This document shows positions 1-10,110 of a stretch of 19,414 nucleotides of DNA, piece after piece. Position 1 is the first letter of the stretch. Each line of letters begins with the position of its first letter. The stretch spans positions 1 through 19,414 of the forward strand of contig JAJXXT010000162.1 of NCBI GenBank assembly GCA_021780935.1, written 5' to 3'. The translations under genes and the position numbers were made by a program. This stretch comes from Pseudomonadota bacterium. GTDB lineage: Bacteria; Pseudomonadota; Alphaproteobacteria; Acetobacterales; Acetobacteraceae. A model generated the notes under the pieces. That model made no database searches, was not told the origin of the DNA, and saw nothing but the letters and a program-made list of their open reading frames with translations.

Positions 1-1443
1 CCCCCCGTTATGGCGCCACGCCATGCCGGCAGGATCGCCGGCACAGGAGATGACGCGATCGAACACCATCGTCATGCGCCGTTCCGGCTCGTAGTCCGGC
101 CAGCGCAGCGCCGTTATCGCCGGTACGCCGTCGCGCGCGAAGCTAGTCCAGGCGGCGCGTAACGACGCCGACAATGCCTGCATCTCTCCGGCGTCGCCGC
201 CATGCAGCATGCCTGCGCCGGGCCAGGCCGGGAACGTGCCAAAGACGAAGGGCAACTCGATGCAGTGGCAGGCGCCGAACCTGTTGCCCGGCACCGACCA
301 GTCAAACCGATAGGCGAAGGCCCGGCCGCCCGCGCGCGCCACCGCCCCGGCCAGAGCGAGCGACGGAAACTGAAACATATGGTCCGTGACCAGGTCGCCA
401 AGCAGATCCATCGCCACGCCTCCCGGCCGCCGGGCGCGATAGCGCTCGAGCGCTCCGTCACCGCCGAGACTCCTGAAGCGCGCCGCGACGAGGGCGGGCT
501 TGGGGTCCTGCATCGCGGGGTCCGGCACGAAGAATGCGTGCATCTCGTCGCGCGTGGTGCCGACGATGAGCGCCACGCGACGTTCGACCGCACCGCGCAC
601 CGCGGCGGCGATGAACGCGCCCGTGCCTGCCAGCGCATCGAACACCGGCAGGAATGGCGGACGGACATCGGCGAAGGCTGCGATGGACCTCGCGAGCTGT
701 AGCTGCGCGGCGATCAGCGCCGGAACCGGCAGCGTGCGCAGCTCCTTCGGCGTCACGTTCGCGAACTCCGCGAGGCGTACCCCGTATTCCGCTGCGGTCG
801 CCACCGGCAGCGGCGACATCGTCGGCGGCGCGCTCTGCAGGATGGCGCGATGGAACAGGCCTTTCGCCTCCTCCATTGCGAGCAGACACATGATGGCGTG
901 CGCGCCAGCGGACTGGCCGAGGACGGTGACGCGTCCAGGATCGCCGCCGAACGCGACGATATGCGCGTGCACAAAGCGCAGTGCCGCCAGCATGTCATGG
1001 AGTCCGTTATTGGCTTCCGCGACCGGCGGCAGGTGCAGCCAACCAAGCGCGCCGAGCCGGTAGTTGACGCCGACGACGACGCAATCCCCGTCGCGCGCCA
1101 GCGTTGCGCCATCGTACCAGTCGAGCGACCCGGCGCCGGAGAGATAGGCACCGCCATGCAGAACGACGATCACCGGCCTGCTGCCCGCGAGCGCCGGGGT
1201 TGCGATGGTCAGCGTGAGGCACGCTTCGTCCTGGTTCAGGTCGTAGTCGCCCATCGCGGCGCGCAGGCGGCTCGGTGGCTGCGGCGGGATCGGCGCATGT
1301 GTCAGCGCCTCCGCTGGCACCGACGTGACTGGCTCCGGCCGCCCGAAGCGCGGCGCCCTCGCGTAGGGCAGGCCCCGAAACCGGATAACGCCATCGCCAG
1401 GGAGGCCGCGCACGTCGCCCAAGGCTGTTTTCGCGACCGTCAT
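1..1443 (-). CDS. Type B carboxylesterase (para-nitrobenzyl esterase family), copy 2, C-terminus cut by window edge
   Basis: My reading of the minus strand gives an open frame of 481 codons with no stop before base 1. It is an alpha/beta-hydrolase predicted to cleave carboxylic esters, possibly amides, in the cytoplasm, since no signal peptide is visible. The oxyanion-hole HGGA lies at residues 96-99, the nucleophile in GQSAG (Ser178), the acid in TTRDE (Glu300) and the base in ACHCIELPFVFG (His393). This order and spacing match the B. subtilis pNB esterase triad. Family length is about 480-500 residues, so only a few residues are missing. A GGAGG lies 7 nt before the chosen ATG; the ATG at 1446 just before it overlaps the previous stop as ATGA. 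It is clearly paralogous to the next gene upstream. The true substrate cannot be read from the sequence. Confidence 0.9.
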   Translation of the reverse strand, partial: MTVAKTALGDVRGLPGDGVIRFRGLPYARAPRFGRPEPVTSVPAEALTHAPIPPQPPSRLRAAMGDYDLNQDEACLTLTIATPALAGSRPVIVVLHGGAYLSGAGSLDWYDGATLARDGDCVVVGVNYRLGALGWLHLPPVAEANNGLHDMLAALRFVHAHIVAFGGDPGRVTVLGQSAGAHAIMCLLAMEEAKGLFHRAILQSAPPTMSPLPVATAAEYGVRLAEFANVTPKELRTLPVPALIAAQLQLARSIAAFADVRPPFLPVFDALAGTGAFIAAAVRGAVERRVALIVGTTRDEMHAFFVPDPAMQDPKPALVAARFRSLGGDGALERYRARRPGGVAMDLLGDLVTDHMFQFPSLALAGAVARAGGRAFAYRFDWSVPGNRFGACHCIELPFVFGTFPAWPGAGMLHGGDAGEMQALSASLRAAWTSFARDGVPAITALRWPDYEPERRMTMVFDRVISCAGDPAGMAWRHNGG

Positions 1444-2885
1444 CATCGTCCCTCCACCGAACCGAGTTCGACCACATCGTCGAGATGCATGAGCGGGCGT
1501 GCACCGCCGGACCAGGTCGGCCAGTCGAGCCCCTCGCAGGCAGGCGAGAGATCGCGCACGAAGCCGATCCAGGAGCGCCGCATCCGCGCCGACAGAGCGG
1601 CCATCGAGGCGGCCTCGCCACCACGCAGCATCGGCGCACCCCAGGCCTGGAACGTCCCGAAGACGAAGGGCAGCTCGATACAGTGGCAGGCGCGGAACGG
1701 GCTCGCTTGCGGTGCCCAGTCGAAACGATAGGCAAAGAGCTCGCTGCCGGCAGCCGCGAGCGTCGCTGCAAGCTGCCAGGCGGGGCCGAGGAAGGTGCGC
1801 TCGCTGGCGAGATCGGCGAGCAGATCCATCGCAGTCCCGGCCGGGCGCCGGGCGCGCCAGGCTGCAGGGTCCGCGCCAAGCTCGGCGAAGCGCGCCGCGA
1901 CCTGCTCCTCCGGCGGATCGCGCATCGCGGGATCGGCGGCGTAGAAGGCGTGCACCTCCTCGCGCGTGGCCCCTATCAGCACCGGCAAGCCTCGCGCGGC
2001 AGCGGCAATTTCGGAGAACAATTCCTGCTGGTGCATCGCCTTCGGCAGCACCGGCATAAAGGGCGGGTTGGTTTCGCCGAACCGGGCCATCTGCTTTGCG
2101 AGCGCCGACTGCGCCTGCAGCAGCGCCGAAACCGGTGTCGCGCGCAGACTAGCCGGCGCGTCCGCACCATCAGGGTCGATGTCGAGCAGGCGCATGAACG
2201 CGGACGCGGTTGCCGCCGCTTCCACCTCGGTGAGCGGCGGGCGGCCGAAACTGCCGGATTGCACGATCGCGGCGCGGAACAGTGAGCGCGCGTCTGCATC
2301 CATAATGAGGCGACCGATGGAGCTAGCGCCGGCGGACTGCCCCGCGACCGTCACACGCGCGGGATCGCCGCCGAACCCCGCGATATGCGCGCGCACAAAA
2401 CGCAGCGCCGCGATCTGATCGAGCGACCCGGGATTGGGCTCACCCACCGTGGGATGCTGCAGATAGCCGAGCGCACCAAGTCTGTAATTGACGCCGACAA
2501 CGACAAGGTCGCCCTCGCGCGCGAGCGTCGCGCCCTCATACCAGCCGAGCGACCCGGCGCCACTCTGCCAGGCGCCGCCATGCAGCCAGACCAGCACCGG
2601 GCGCGCCTGCGCGTCCGCGGCCGGTGTCCAGATTGTCAGCGTCAGGCAATTCTCATCCATCGAGCGCGTGAAATCGCCCATCGCCATGCGCAGGCGCGAA
2701 GGGCCCTGCGGCGCGATCGGTCCGTCCGCCGCGGCAGCGCGTAGGCCGTTCCACGGCCGCACCGGCTCAGGCGCACGGAAACGGCGTTCGCCCGCAGGCG
2801 ATTCGGCATAGCGCACGCCGCGGAAGACGACGACACCGTTCTCAGCACGGCCCTCGAGGTCGCCGAGTGCCGTCGCGGCGATCAT
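1443..2885 (-). CDS. Type B carboxylesterase (para-nitrobenzyl esterase family), copy 1
   Basis: A complete 480-residue alpha/beta-hydrolase of the carboxylesterase type B family, predicted to hydrolyse esters or amides in the cytoplasm. Visible motifs are HGGA at 102-105 (oxyanion hole), GQSAG with Ser184, the acid at Glu309/Glu310 in GATREE, and His401 in ACHCIELPFVFG, giving a complete catalytic triad. It follows livF: the upstream ATG at 2894 overlaps the livF stop as ATGA, but the GGAGG there is only 1 nt away. I therefore prefer the ATG at 2885, which has that GGAGG 10 nt upstream and also aligns with the start of the paralogue. Its stop overlaps the start region of the downstream copy, so the pair is translationally coupled. 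By eye about half of the residues agree between copies, which points to an old duplication with possible substrate divergence. Confidence 0.92.
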   Translation of the reverse strand: MIAATALGDLEGRAENGVVVFRGVRYAESPAGERRFRAPEPVRPWNGLRAAAADGPIAPQGPSRLRMAMGDFTRSMDENCLTLTIWTPAADAQARPVLVWLHGGAWQSGAGSLGWYEGATLAREGDLVVVGVNYRLGALGYLQHPTVGEPNPGSLDQIAALRFVRAHIAGFGGDPARVTVAGQSAGASSIGRLIMDADARSLFRAAIVQSGSFGRPPLTEVEAAATASAFMRLLDIDPDGADAPASLRATPVSALLQAQSALAKQMARFGETNPPFMPVLPKAMHQQELFSEIAAAARGLPVLIGATREEVHAFYAADPAMRDPPEEQVAARFAELGADPAAWRARRPAGTAMDLLADLASERTFLGPAWQLAATLAAAGSELFAYRFDWAPQASPFRACHCIELPFVFGTFQAWGAPMLRGGEAASMAALSARMRRSWIGFVRDLSPACEGLDWPTWSGGARPLMHLDDVVELGSVEGR

Positions 2886-2890
2886 GCGTG

Positions 2891-3597
<707 letters not shown>

Positions 3598-3601
<4 letters not shown>

Positions 3602-4344
3602 GCTTCCTCGCCCAGATAGGCTGCGCGCACCACAGGATCGGCGCGGATCGCCGCGGGGTCGCCGCTCGCGATCACCTGGCCGGAGACGAGCACGCTGACG
3701 CGGTCGGCGAGCGCGAACACCGCCTCCATGTCGTGCTCCACGAGCAGCATCGTCAGGCCCCCCCTAAGCCCGAGCAGCGTGCGCGTCATCGCCTGCGATT
3801 CGACCGGACCGAGCCCGGCCATCGGCTCGTCAAGCAACAGCAGTCGCGCCCCGGTCGCCAGCGCCATCGCCAGTTCCAGCAGGCGCTGCTCGCCATGGGC
3901 GAGATCCTCTGCCATCACGTCCGCGCGCCCCTCGAGCCCGACGCGCGCCAGCATCGCGGCCGCCTCCTCGCGCAGCGCCGTCTCCCGCCGCACGGCGGCA
4001 AAGAAGCGAAAGACCTGGCCCGAGCGCACCAGCAGCACCGTCATCACGTTTTCGAGCGTGGTGAAGCGGGGCAGGATCGACGTCACCTGAAAGGAGCGCG
4101 TGAGGCCGAGGCGCACGCGCCGTTGCACCGGCAGGCGCGCGATCTCCTGTCCGGCGAAACGGATCGATCCGGCATCGGGACGGATTTCCCCGGCAAGCTG
4201 GCCGATCGCCGTGGTCTTGCCCGCGCCGTTGGGGCCGATCAGCGCGTGCACCTCGCCTTCCGCGACGTCGAGACTAAACTGGGCACTGGCGAGGAGCCCG
4301 CCAAAACGTTTGATCAGCCCACGCGCCTCGAGCAACGCGCTCAT
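3598..4344 (-). CDS. livG: Branched-chain amino acid-type ABC transporter ATPase LivG
   Basis: A 248-residue ATPase of the LivG type, partner of LivF. It has Walker A GPNGAGKT (37-44), a degenerate signature LAHGEQR (148-154, where LivG usually has LSYGxQR), Walker B LLLLDEP (168-174) and the switch histidine in VEHDM (His204). The frame stays open upstream to 4455, but that part is arginine-rich shadow inside livM. The ATG at 4344 overlaps the livM stop as ATGA and gives the normal family N-terminus (LLEARGLIKRFGG), so I take it as the start. It is followed by livF with a GTGA overlap, so the four transporter genes are tightly coupled. Confidence 0.93.
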
Positions 4345-5327
4345 CCTTGCCGCCCGTCGCCCGCGCCGCCCAGCACGCCCCACAAGCCGCGGCGCGCCAC
4401 CAGCACCACGGCAACGAGGATCGGCCCGAGCACGATCATCCAGTGCTCGGTCCATTGCGACAGCACCGATTGCAACCCCACGAAGGCGATCGCGCCGTAG
4501 ACCGCGCCATAAAGCGAGCCGACGCCACCGAGCACGACCATGACCAGCAGGTCCCCCGACATCGTCCAGTGAAGCGCGTCCGGGCTCACATAGCGCAGCA
4601 AATTGGCGTCCAGCGCGCCGGCGAAACCGGCGCCCGCGCCGGCGATGGCGAAGGCGACCAGGCGCACGCGATAGGATGCGATTCCGACCGCGGCCATGCG
4701 CCGCTCGTTCTGCCGCAATCCCTCCAGCACCATGCCGAAGCGGCTGCGGACCAGGCGGCGGAACACGACGACCGCCAGAACCAGCGCCGCGACACAGACG
4801 TAATAGAACTGAGTGTCGCTGCCAGGGTCGATACCAGCCAGCGTGTTGCGGCTGTCGAACCCCATGCCATCAGTGCCGCCATAGACCTTCAGCGATACGA
4901 ACAGGAAATACAGCATCTGCGCAAAGGCCAGCGTGATCATGATGAAAGAGACGCCGGCCGTGCGCAGTGACAGCGCGCCGATGGCCAGGGAGGCGATTGC
5001 GCAGACCCCAATCGCGGCCGGCCAGACGATCCAGGCCTGCGTCGATCCCGGCACGAGACCGAGAAAGCGTGACTGGTCCGCGGCATGGAAGGCGAAAATG
5101 CCAACAACATATGCGCCGAGCCCGAAGAAGCCCGCGTGCCCGAAGGAGGGCAGCCCCGCATAGCCGATCAGCAGGTCGAGGCTCGCGGCGGCGATCGCGT
5201 AGATCACGACCTGGCTGCCCAGCGTCACCAGGTATGGCATGCTCATCGCCGTGGCCAGCGTCGGCAGGGCGAGCAGAAGGGCCAGCGTGGCAAGCAGCAC
5301 CACCGCCTGGCGCCGCGTATCAACCAT
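4341..5327 (-). CDS. livM: Branched-chain amino acid-type ABC transporter permease LivM
   Basis: A 328-residue integral membrane protein of the LivM type. The N-terminal hydrophobic segment (about 8-28) is followed by the typical LDLLIGYAGLPSFGHAGFFG stretch (50-69), a run of transmembrane helices, and a cytoplasmic loop RRLVRSRFGMVLEGLRQNE that contacts the ATPase. Near the C-terminus VVLGGVGSLYGAVYGA is the second family hallmark. The ATG at 5327 overlaps the livH stop by 8 bp and has no clear Shine-Dalgarno, so it probably relies on translational coupling. An ATG at codon 28 is possible but would cut into the first membrane segment. It forms the pore with LivH. Confidence 0.93.
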   Translation of the reverse strand: MVDTRRQAVVLLATLALLLALPTLATAMSMPYLVTLGSQVVIYAIAAASLDLLIGYAGLPSFGHAGFFGLGAYVVGIFAFHAADQSRFLGLVPGSTQAWIVWPAAIGVCAIASLAIGALSLRTAGVSFIMITLAFAQMLYFLFVSLKVYGGTDGMGFDSRNTLAGIDPGSDTQFYYVCVAALVLAVVVFRRLVRSRFGMVLEGLRQNERRMAAVGIASYRVRLVAFAIAGAGAGFAGALDANLLRYVSPDALHWTMSGDLLVMVVLGGVGSLYGAVYGAIAFVGLQSVLSQWTEHWMIVLGPILVAVVLVARRGLWGVLGGAGDGRQG

Positions 5328-6234
5328 GGGCCGGGAACAGCCCGCGTGGGCGCACCAGCAGCACCACCGCCATCAGAATGAAGATCGCCATCGAGGAAAG
5401 GCCGCCCGCGAGCTGGTCCGCGGTGCTCGCGTGCATCAGCCCCTGCAGCAGCGTCGGCAGATAGGCTCGCGTCAGTGTGTCGACCATGCCAACCAGCATC
5501 GCGCCCGCGAGCGCGCCGCGTACGGAGCCGACTCCGCCAACGACGATGACCACGAAGGTGGTGATGAGAATGCTGTCGCCCATGCCGACCTGCACGGAAA
5601 GGATCGGCCCGGTGAGCAGGCCGGCGAGGCCCGCGAGCATCGCGCCTAGACCGAACACCGCCGTGTAGAGCAGCGCAATATTCACCCCCAGCGCGCGGAC
5701 CATCTCGCGGTTTGTCGCCCCCGCGCGTACCAGCATGCCGAGACGGGTATATCCGATCAGCCACCACAGCGCGGCCGCCGCGACGACGCCCACGACGATG
5801 ATCGTGAGCCGGAACACAGGATAGGGCACGCCCGGGACGATATCGACCGAGCCGCGCAGAACGGCCGGCACCGAGGCCAGCAGCGGTGTCCGGCCGAACA
5901 GGATCGCCATCAGCTCGTCAAAGAACATGATGAGCCCGAACGTGGCGAGCACCTGGTCCATATGCGACCGCGCATAGAGATGGCGAATCACCCCCATCTC
6001 CACGGCGATGCCGGCCGCCGCCGCCGCCGCGAGCCCCGCGGGCACGGCTAGCAGGAAGGATCCGGTGCGATCCCCGACCCATGCCGCGGCGAAGGCGCCG
6101 ATCATGAAGAACGAGCCGTGCGCGAGGTTGATGAGTCCCATGATGCCGAACACGAGCGTCAACCCCGCCGCCATCAGGAACAGCATCACCCCGAGTTGCA
6201 GCCCGTTGAGCAGCTGTTCGGCAAGAAGTGTCAC
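5320..6234 (-). CDS. livH: Branched-chain amino acid-type ABC transporter permease LivH
   Basis: A 304-residue permease of the LivH type with about eight hydrophobic segments. Family hallmarks are the N-terminal LLNGLQLGVMLFLMAAGLTL, FGIMGLINLAHGSFFMIGA (29-47), the ATPase-contact region around YTRLGMLVRAGATNREMVRALG, and VVIVVGGVGSVRGALAGA. The start is a GTG 10 nt after the stop of the dioxygenase gene, with no strong Shine-Dalgarno visible, so the exact start is less sure than the reading frame. It opens a livHMGF block. No periplasmic binding protein gene lies in the block or elsewhere in the minus-strand operon within this window, so the substrate specificity determinant must be encoded elsewhere. 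Confidence 0.92.
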   Translation of the reverse strand: MTLLAEQLLNGLQLGVMLFLMAAGLTLVFGIMGLINLAHGSFFMIGAFAAAWVGDRTGSFLLAVPAGLAAAAAAGIAVEMGVIRHLYARSHMDQVLATFGLIMFFDELMAILFGRTPLLASVPAVLRGSVDIVPGVPYPVFRLTIIVVGVVAAAALWWLIGYTRLGMLVRAGATNREMVRALGVNIALLYTAVFGLGAMLAGLAGLLTGPILSVQVGMGDSILITTFVVIVVGGVGSVRGALAGAMLVGMVDTLTRAYLPTLLQGLMHASTADQLAGGLSSMAIFILMAVVLLVRPRGLFPAHG

Positions 6235-6244
6235 AGGTGAGAGC

Positions 6245-6832
<588 letters not shown>

Positions 6833-7810
6833 TCATTCCGCGGCGTGACGCCGTGGTGCGCGCAGTCCGCACGCGGCAAAGGCAGCGCACGTCGCGGCAC
6901 GCTCAGCCTCGGTCAGCTCAAGCATCGGCGGGCGCACCGCGCCTCCTGTCTGGCCCAGCAGCGTCTGCCAGTATTTCTGGTGCGCCTGCGGCTTTCCACC
7001 CGGCCGACTTTGCCTAAGCGCCAGGCGCACCGGATCGAGGCTGTCGCGCACCCGCCGCGCCGCCGCGCCGTCGCCCGCGAAAGCGAAGTCCGTGTACTCG
7101 CGCATCCGCCGGTCCTGTGCTGTCTGCATCAGGTAGGGCGGGCTGGAGCAGAGATAGACCTGCCAGTGCAGCTCCAGGATGTTGTCTAGCCATTCGACTT
7201 CCGACGCAGTGCTGACGATGAGCTTGTCCCCGGCAAGATGCGTGAGCCTCGCGTACATCTCGCGCGGCACGCTGTACTTGATGGCGACAATGTTGGGCAG
7301 CTCCGCCAGCTCGGCGCAGAGTTCCGGCGACATCAGGTAGCCGCTGTCGGGATGGCTCCACAGCGCGATGCCGATATCAAGCGCCTCGCTCAGACGTCGG
7401 TAATAGGCGAGCAGAACCTCCTCCCGCTCCTCGACGAAATTCAGCACCGGCGCGTGGATGACGATGAAATCGGCGCCATGCTTCTGCGCGTGCTCGGCCA
7501 GCTCGATCACCACATCCATGTTCTGGTCGGAACAGGACATTATGGTGCCGATGCGACCCGCACTGGCGGCAACCGCGACGTCGAACAGACATTTTCGTTC
7601 TTCAACCGACATGGAAAAGAACTCGCCCTGCTTGCCGCCGACGAACACGCCATCGATGCCGAGCGCGCCGCCCCAATGTCGCAGGTTGGCGGCAAACCCA
7701 TCCTCGTCAAGCGACAGGTCCGCGCGAAACGGCGTCAGTGCCGCGGCCCAGATACCGCGCAGGTTTTCGCGGGCATAGGCCTTGGCGTCGGCTCGACTGT
7801 ACTGGCTCAT
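6833..7810 (-). CDS. Atypical dihydrodipicolinate synthase/N-acetylneuraminate lyase family protein
   Basis: A 325-residue TIM-barrel class I aldolase-family protein. The Schiff-base lysine is evident (Lys178 in NIVAIKYS), preceded by the family pattern [15 protein letters not shown]. Two normally conserved sites differ. The GTTGE loop reads GKQGE (59-63), and the YNxP catalytic tyrosine site reads WSHP, with Trp151 in place of Tyr. It is therefore unlikely to be a true DapA and may be a pyruvate-type aldolase, hydratase or decarboxylase for a pathway intermediate. I chose the ATG at 7810, with AAGGA 7 nt upstream and 4 nt after the previous stop, over the longer frame to 7843, which would overlap the molybdoenzyme gene. 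It lies between that gene and the ring-cleaving dioxygenase, which suggests action on the same substrate or a ring-cleavage product. The reaction is unknown. Confidence 0.85.
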   Translation of the reverse strand: MSQYSRADAKAYARENLRGIWAAALTPFRADLSLDEDGFAANLRHWGGALGIDGVFVGGKQGEFFSMSVEERKCLFDVAVAASAGRIGTIMSCSDQNMDVVIELAEHAQKHGADFIVIHAPVLNFVEEREEVLLAYYRRLSEALDIGIALWSHPDSGYLMSPELCAELAELPNIVAIKYSVPREMYARLTHLAGDKLIVSTASEVEWLDNILELHWQVYLCSSPPYLMQTAQDRRMREYTDFAFAGDGAAARRVRDSLDPVRLALRQSRPGGKPQAHQKYWQTLLGQTGGAVRPPMLELTEAERAATCAAFAACGLRAPRRHAAE

Positions 7811-7814
7811 GCTC

Positions 7815-10040
7815 TCATCCTTCCTCGCGTCGCGGCAGCCCATGCCGGGCCCGCCATAGCGTTTCCGCCGTCAGCGGCATGTCCAGATGCTCCACGCCAA
7901 AAGGCGATAGCGCGTCGACCGCCGCATTGACCACCGACGCGGGCACGCCGATGCAGCCAGCCTCGCCCACGCCCTTTGCCCCCAACGGGTTAAGATGCGT
8001 GGGAGTCGCGAGGCTCGCGAGACGCGTCGGTGGCATCCCGTCCGCTCGCGGCAGGGCGTAGTCCAGCAGTGAACCGGTCAGCAGTTGGCCGGCTCCATCG
8101 TAGACCACGCGCTCACACAGTGCCTCCCCCAGCCCCTGCGCGATACCGCCCAGTAATTGGCCTTCCACCAGCATGGGATTGACGACACGCCCGGTGTCAT
8201 CGACCAGCGTGAGCGCCTCCACGACGGGCGCCAGGGTGTCCGGATCGCAGCGCAGCGCCGCGATGCAGCAGCCGCTGCTCCACGCTTCGCCCGCCGCAAC
8301 GAAGCGCAACTCTGTGCGAAGCGGTGCCGGCGCCAGCGCCGCCAGCGCCGACCAGGAAAGGAAGCCTGCGGGACCATCGAACCCTCCCTCGGTCAGGCGC
8401 GCACCCCCTCCGAGCACTGCGTCCGCGACCGGTTGTGCCTGCTCGACGATCGCTTCCGCCACACGCAGCAGTGCGCTGCCGCCAATACCGGTGCTGCGGC
8501 TGGCCAGCGCGCCGATCCCGGCCGGGGTCGCGGCGGTGTCGCCGTGGCACACGCACACCTGCCGGGGCTCGCAGCGCAACACGCTGGCAGCGATCTGCGC
8601 GAAGGCCGTCTCGCGCCCCTGGCCCTGCGCCGTACTCCCCGTCGCGGCCTCGAAACTTCCGTCCCGCATCAGGGTGATCCGCGCGCTTTCCCAACCCTGT
8701 CCGCAGGGCTCGACATACATCGCAACACCGATGCCGACGATCTCACCCGCGTTGCGCCGGGTGGCCTGCGCCGCACGCAGCCCCATGTAGCCCGAGAGCG
8801 TGACGGCACGATCGAGCAGGCCTGGGAAGTCGCCGGAATCGAGCGTGCCGGTGGCCCGCGCGTGCGGCATCTGCGCAGGGGTCAGCAGGTTGTGCCGGCG
8901 CAGCGCCACGGGGTCCATCCCCAGCCGGCGTGCCGCCATGTCGACCAGGCGTTCCATCAGCATCGCGCCCTCCGGCCGGCCGGCGCCACGATAGATGCCC
9001 ATCGGCGCCGTGGCGGTGGCATACCCCGCGGCCGCGATGTCGAGCGCCTTCACGTCGTAGGGCCCTGGCAGCACGCGCGCCGCGTTGCGGCCCGGAACAA
9101 CAGCACTGTAGGGCATCCAATGCCCCAGGGGCGCGCGAATACGCGCACGCAGGCCGAGCATGCTGCCATCCGCTGCCAGCACCAGCTCGCCCTCGCTACG
9201 AAGCCCGCGCCCGTGCGGGCCCGCGAGCAGTTCCTCGGACCGCGAGCCGCGCCAGCGCACCGCGCCGCCCAGATGGCGCGCGGCCCAGGCGGTGAACGTC
9301 TCCTCCGCGCCGACTGAGGCGCGCGCGCCGAACGCGCCGCCGACATCGGGCGCAATGACCCGGATATTGCTGGTGGGCTCACCGAGAATGGCTGCGAGGT
9401 CGTCGCGGGCGCGATGCGGCGACTGCGTCTGCAGCCACACTGTGAGCAGCCGTGCCTTCGTGTCCCAGGCCGCGAGCGCGCCGCGCGGCTCCATCGGCAG
9501 GGCCGCAAGCCTCGCGTGGCGTACCCGCGTGGCGACACGGACCGCCCCCCGCGGCATGGCGTCCCGGGCCCATGCCTCGGCGAAGCCGCCGGGCGCCTCC
9601 GACGCGGCACATTCGATCTCTACCGCGACCGCCTCGGCCGCCAGCGTGGCTTCGGCGAGGCTCCTCGCGACCACGCCGGCCACGGGCTGGCCGCAGGCGC
9701 CGATCCGCGTTTCCGCAAGCACGGGCAGCGGTGCGACGATGAGCGAGGGAGCAAGCGGATTGACCGCGGCGCTACCGGCAAGCACCAGGTCTGCCGCGGT
9801 AAAGACGCCGGAAACGCCTGGCATGGCGCGCGCCGCGTCCGTCTCGATCCGCCGCAGCACGCCGGGCTCGGTGCCTCGGACGAAAGCGATCTCGCGGCAA
9901 TCCGGCAAGACGATATCAGTCAGGAACCGTCCGGCGCCATGCAGCAGCGCCGCGTCCTCGCGCCTGACCATCCTCGCGCCAACCGGGGATCTGGGTGGAG
10001 CGTCGGCGGCGCTCGCGGCGGCGGCAGCGGCATCCTGCAT
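7815..10040 (-). CDS. Xanthine dehydrogenase/CO dehydrogenase-type molybdopterin-binding large subunit
   Basis: A 741-residue molybdenum hydroxylase large subunit of the CoxL/aldehyde oxidase type, expected to insert an oxygen from water into an aldehyde or N-heterocycle. An N-terminal small domain (about 22-140) precedes the Mo-cofactor domains with [10 protein letters not shown] (231-240), YRGAGRPE (350-357), the AQGQGRET region (471-478) and the catalytic glutamate Glu693 in GAKGVGEAG. It lacks the AYRCSFR loop of true CO dehydrogenase, so CO is not the substrate. The FAD and 2Fe-2S subunits usually encoded next to it are not in the window. The ATG at 10040 has only a weak ribosome site. 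An internal ATG (codon 24, 9971) is possible but would remove the usual IGAR-like start of the domain. It is the first gene of the minus-strand operon. Confidence 0.9.
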   Translation of the reverse strand: MQDAAAAAASAADAPPRSPVGARMVRREDAALLHGAGRFLTDIVLPDCREIAFVRGTEPGVLRRIETDAARAMPGVSGVFTAADLVLAGSAAVNPLAPSLIVAPLPVLAETRIGACGQPVAGVVARSLAEATLAAEAVAVEIECAASEAPGGFAEAWARDAMPRGAVRVATRVRHARLAALPMEPRGALAAWDTKARLLTVWLQTQSPHRARDDLAAILGEPTSNIRVIAPDVGGAFGARASVGAEETFTAWAARHLGGAVRWRGSRSEELLAGPHGRGLRSEGELVLAADGSMLGLRARIRAPLGHWMPYSAVVPGRNAARVLPGPYDVKALDIAAAGYATATAPMGIYRGAGRPEGAMLMERLVDMAARRLGMDPVALRRHNLLTPAQMPHARATGTLDSGDFPGLLDRAVTLSGYMGLRAAQATRRNAGEIVGIGVAMYVEPCGQGWESARITLMRDGSFEAATGSTAQGQGRETAFAQIAASVLRCEPRQVCVCHGDTAATPAGIGALASRSTGIGGSALLRVAEAIVEQAQPVADAVLGGGARLTEGGFDGPAGFLSWSALAALAPAPLRTELRFVAAGEAWSSGCCIAALRCDPDTLAPVVEALTLVDDTGRVVNPMLVEGQLLGGIAQGLGEALCERVVYDGAGQLLTGSLLDYALPRADGMPPTRLASLATPTHLNPLGAKGVGEAGCIGVPASVVNAAVDALSPFGVEHLDMPLTAETLWRARHGLPRREEG

Positions 10041-10063
10041 CCGGCGATGCTAGACGCGGAGAG

Positions 10064-10080
10064 AATCATCAGACAAGATT
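10064..10080. promoter_or_regulatory. Candidate LysR-type binding box (AATC-N9-GATT)
   Basis: In the 70-bp gap between the divergent molybdoenzyme and lysR genes, AATC and GATT form a dyad with a 9-bp spacer. This includes the T-N11-A spacing (T10066, A10078) typical of LysR-type regulator sites. It lies in an AT-rich island within otherwise GC-rich DNA and about 30 bp before the lysR ATG, suiting autoregulation and control of the divergent operon. Such short dyads arise by chance, so this is tentative. Confidence 0.45.
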
Positions 10081-10091
10081 ATATTACTGAT
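10068..10091. promoter_or_regulatory. Second overlapping dyad (ATCAG-N14-CTGAT)
   Basis: A perfect 5-bp inverted repeat with a 14-bp AT-rich spacer overlaps the box at 10064-10080. TATATT at 10080-10085 inside it resembles a -10 element facing lysR, but no good -35 stands 17 bp upstream. It could be a second regulator contact or part of the lysR promoter. Confidence 0.3.
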
Positions 10092-10110
10092 CGACTATTC
10101 AGGTTTGCTG

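Noticed and set aside
6833..7810. Calling the lyase dapA.
   Set aside because: The GTTGE and YxxP motifs needed for dihydrodipicolinate synthase are not conserved, and the gene sits in a catabolic operon.
8157..9317. A 386-codon open frame on the plus strand inside the molybdoenzyme gene.
   Set aside because: The opposite strand carries a full-length molybdopterin subunit with all motifs; the plus frame is rich in Arg, His and Pro and has no family features.
7815..10040. Reading the molybdoenzyme as CO dehydrogenase CoxL.
   Set aside because: The CO-specific AYRCSFR loop is replaced by YRGAGRPE, which belongs to the aldehyde/heterocycle hydroxylase branch.
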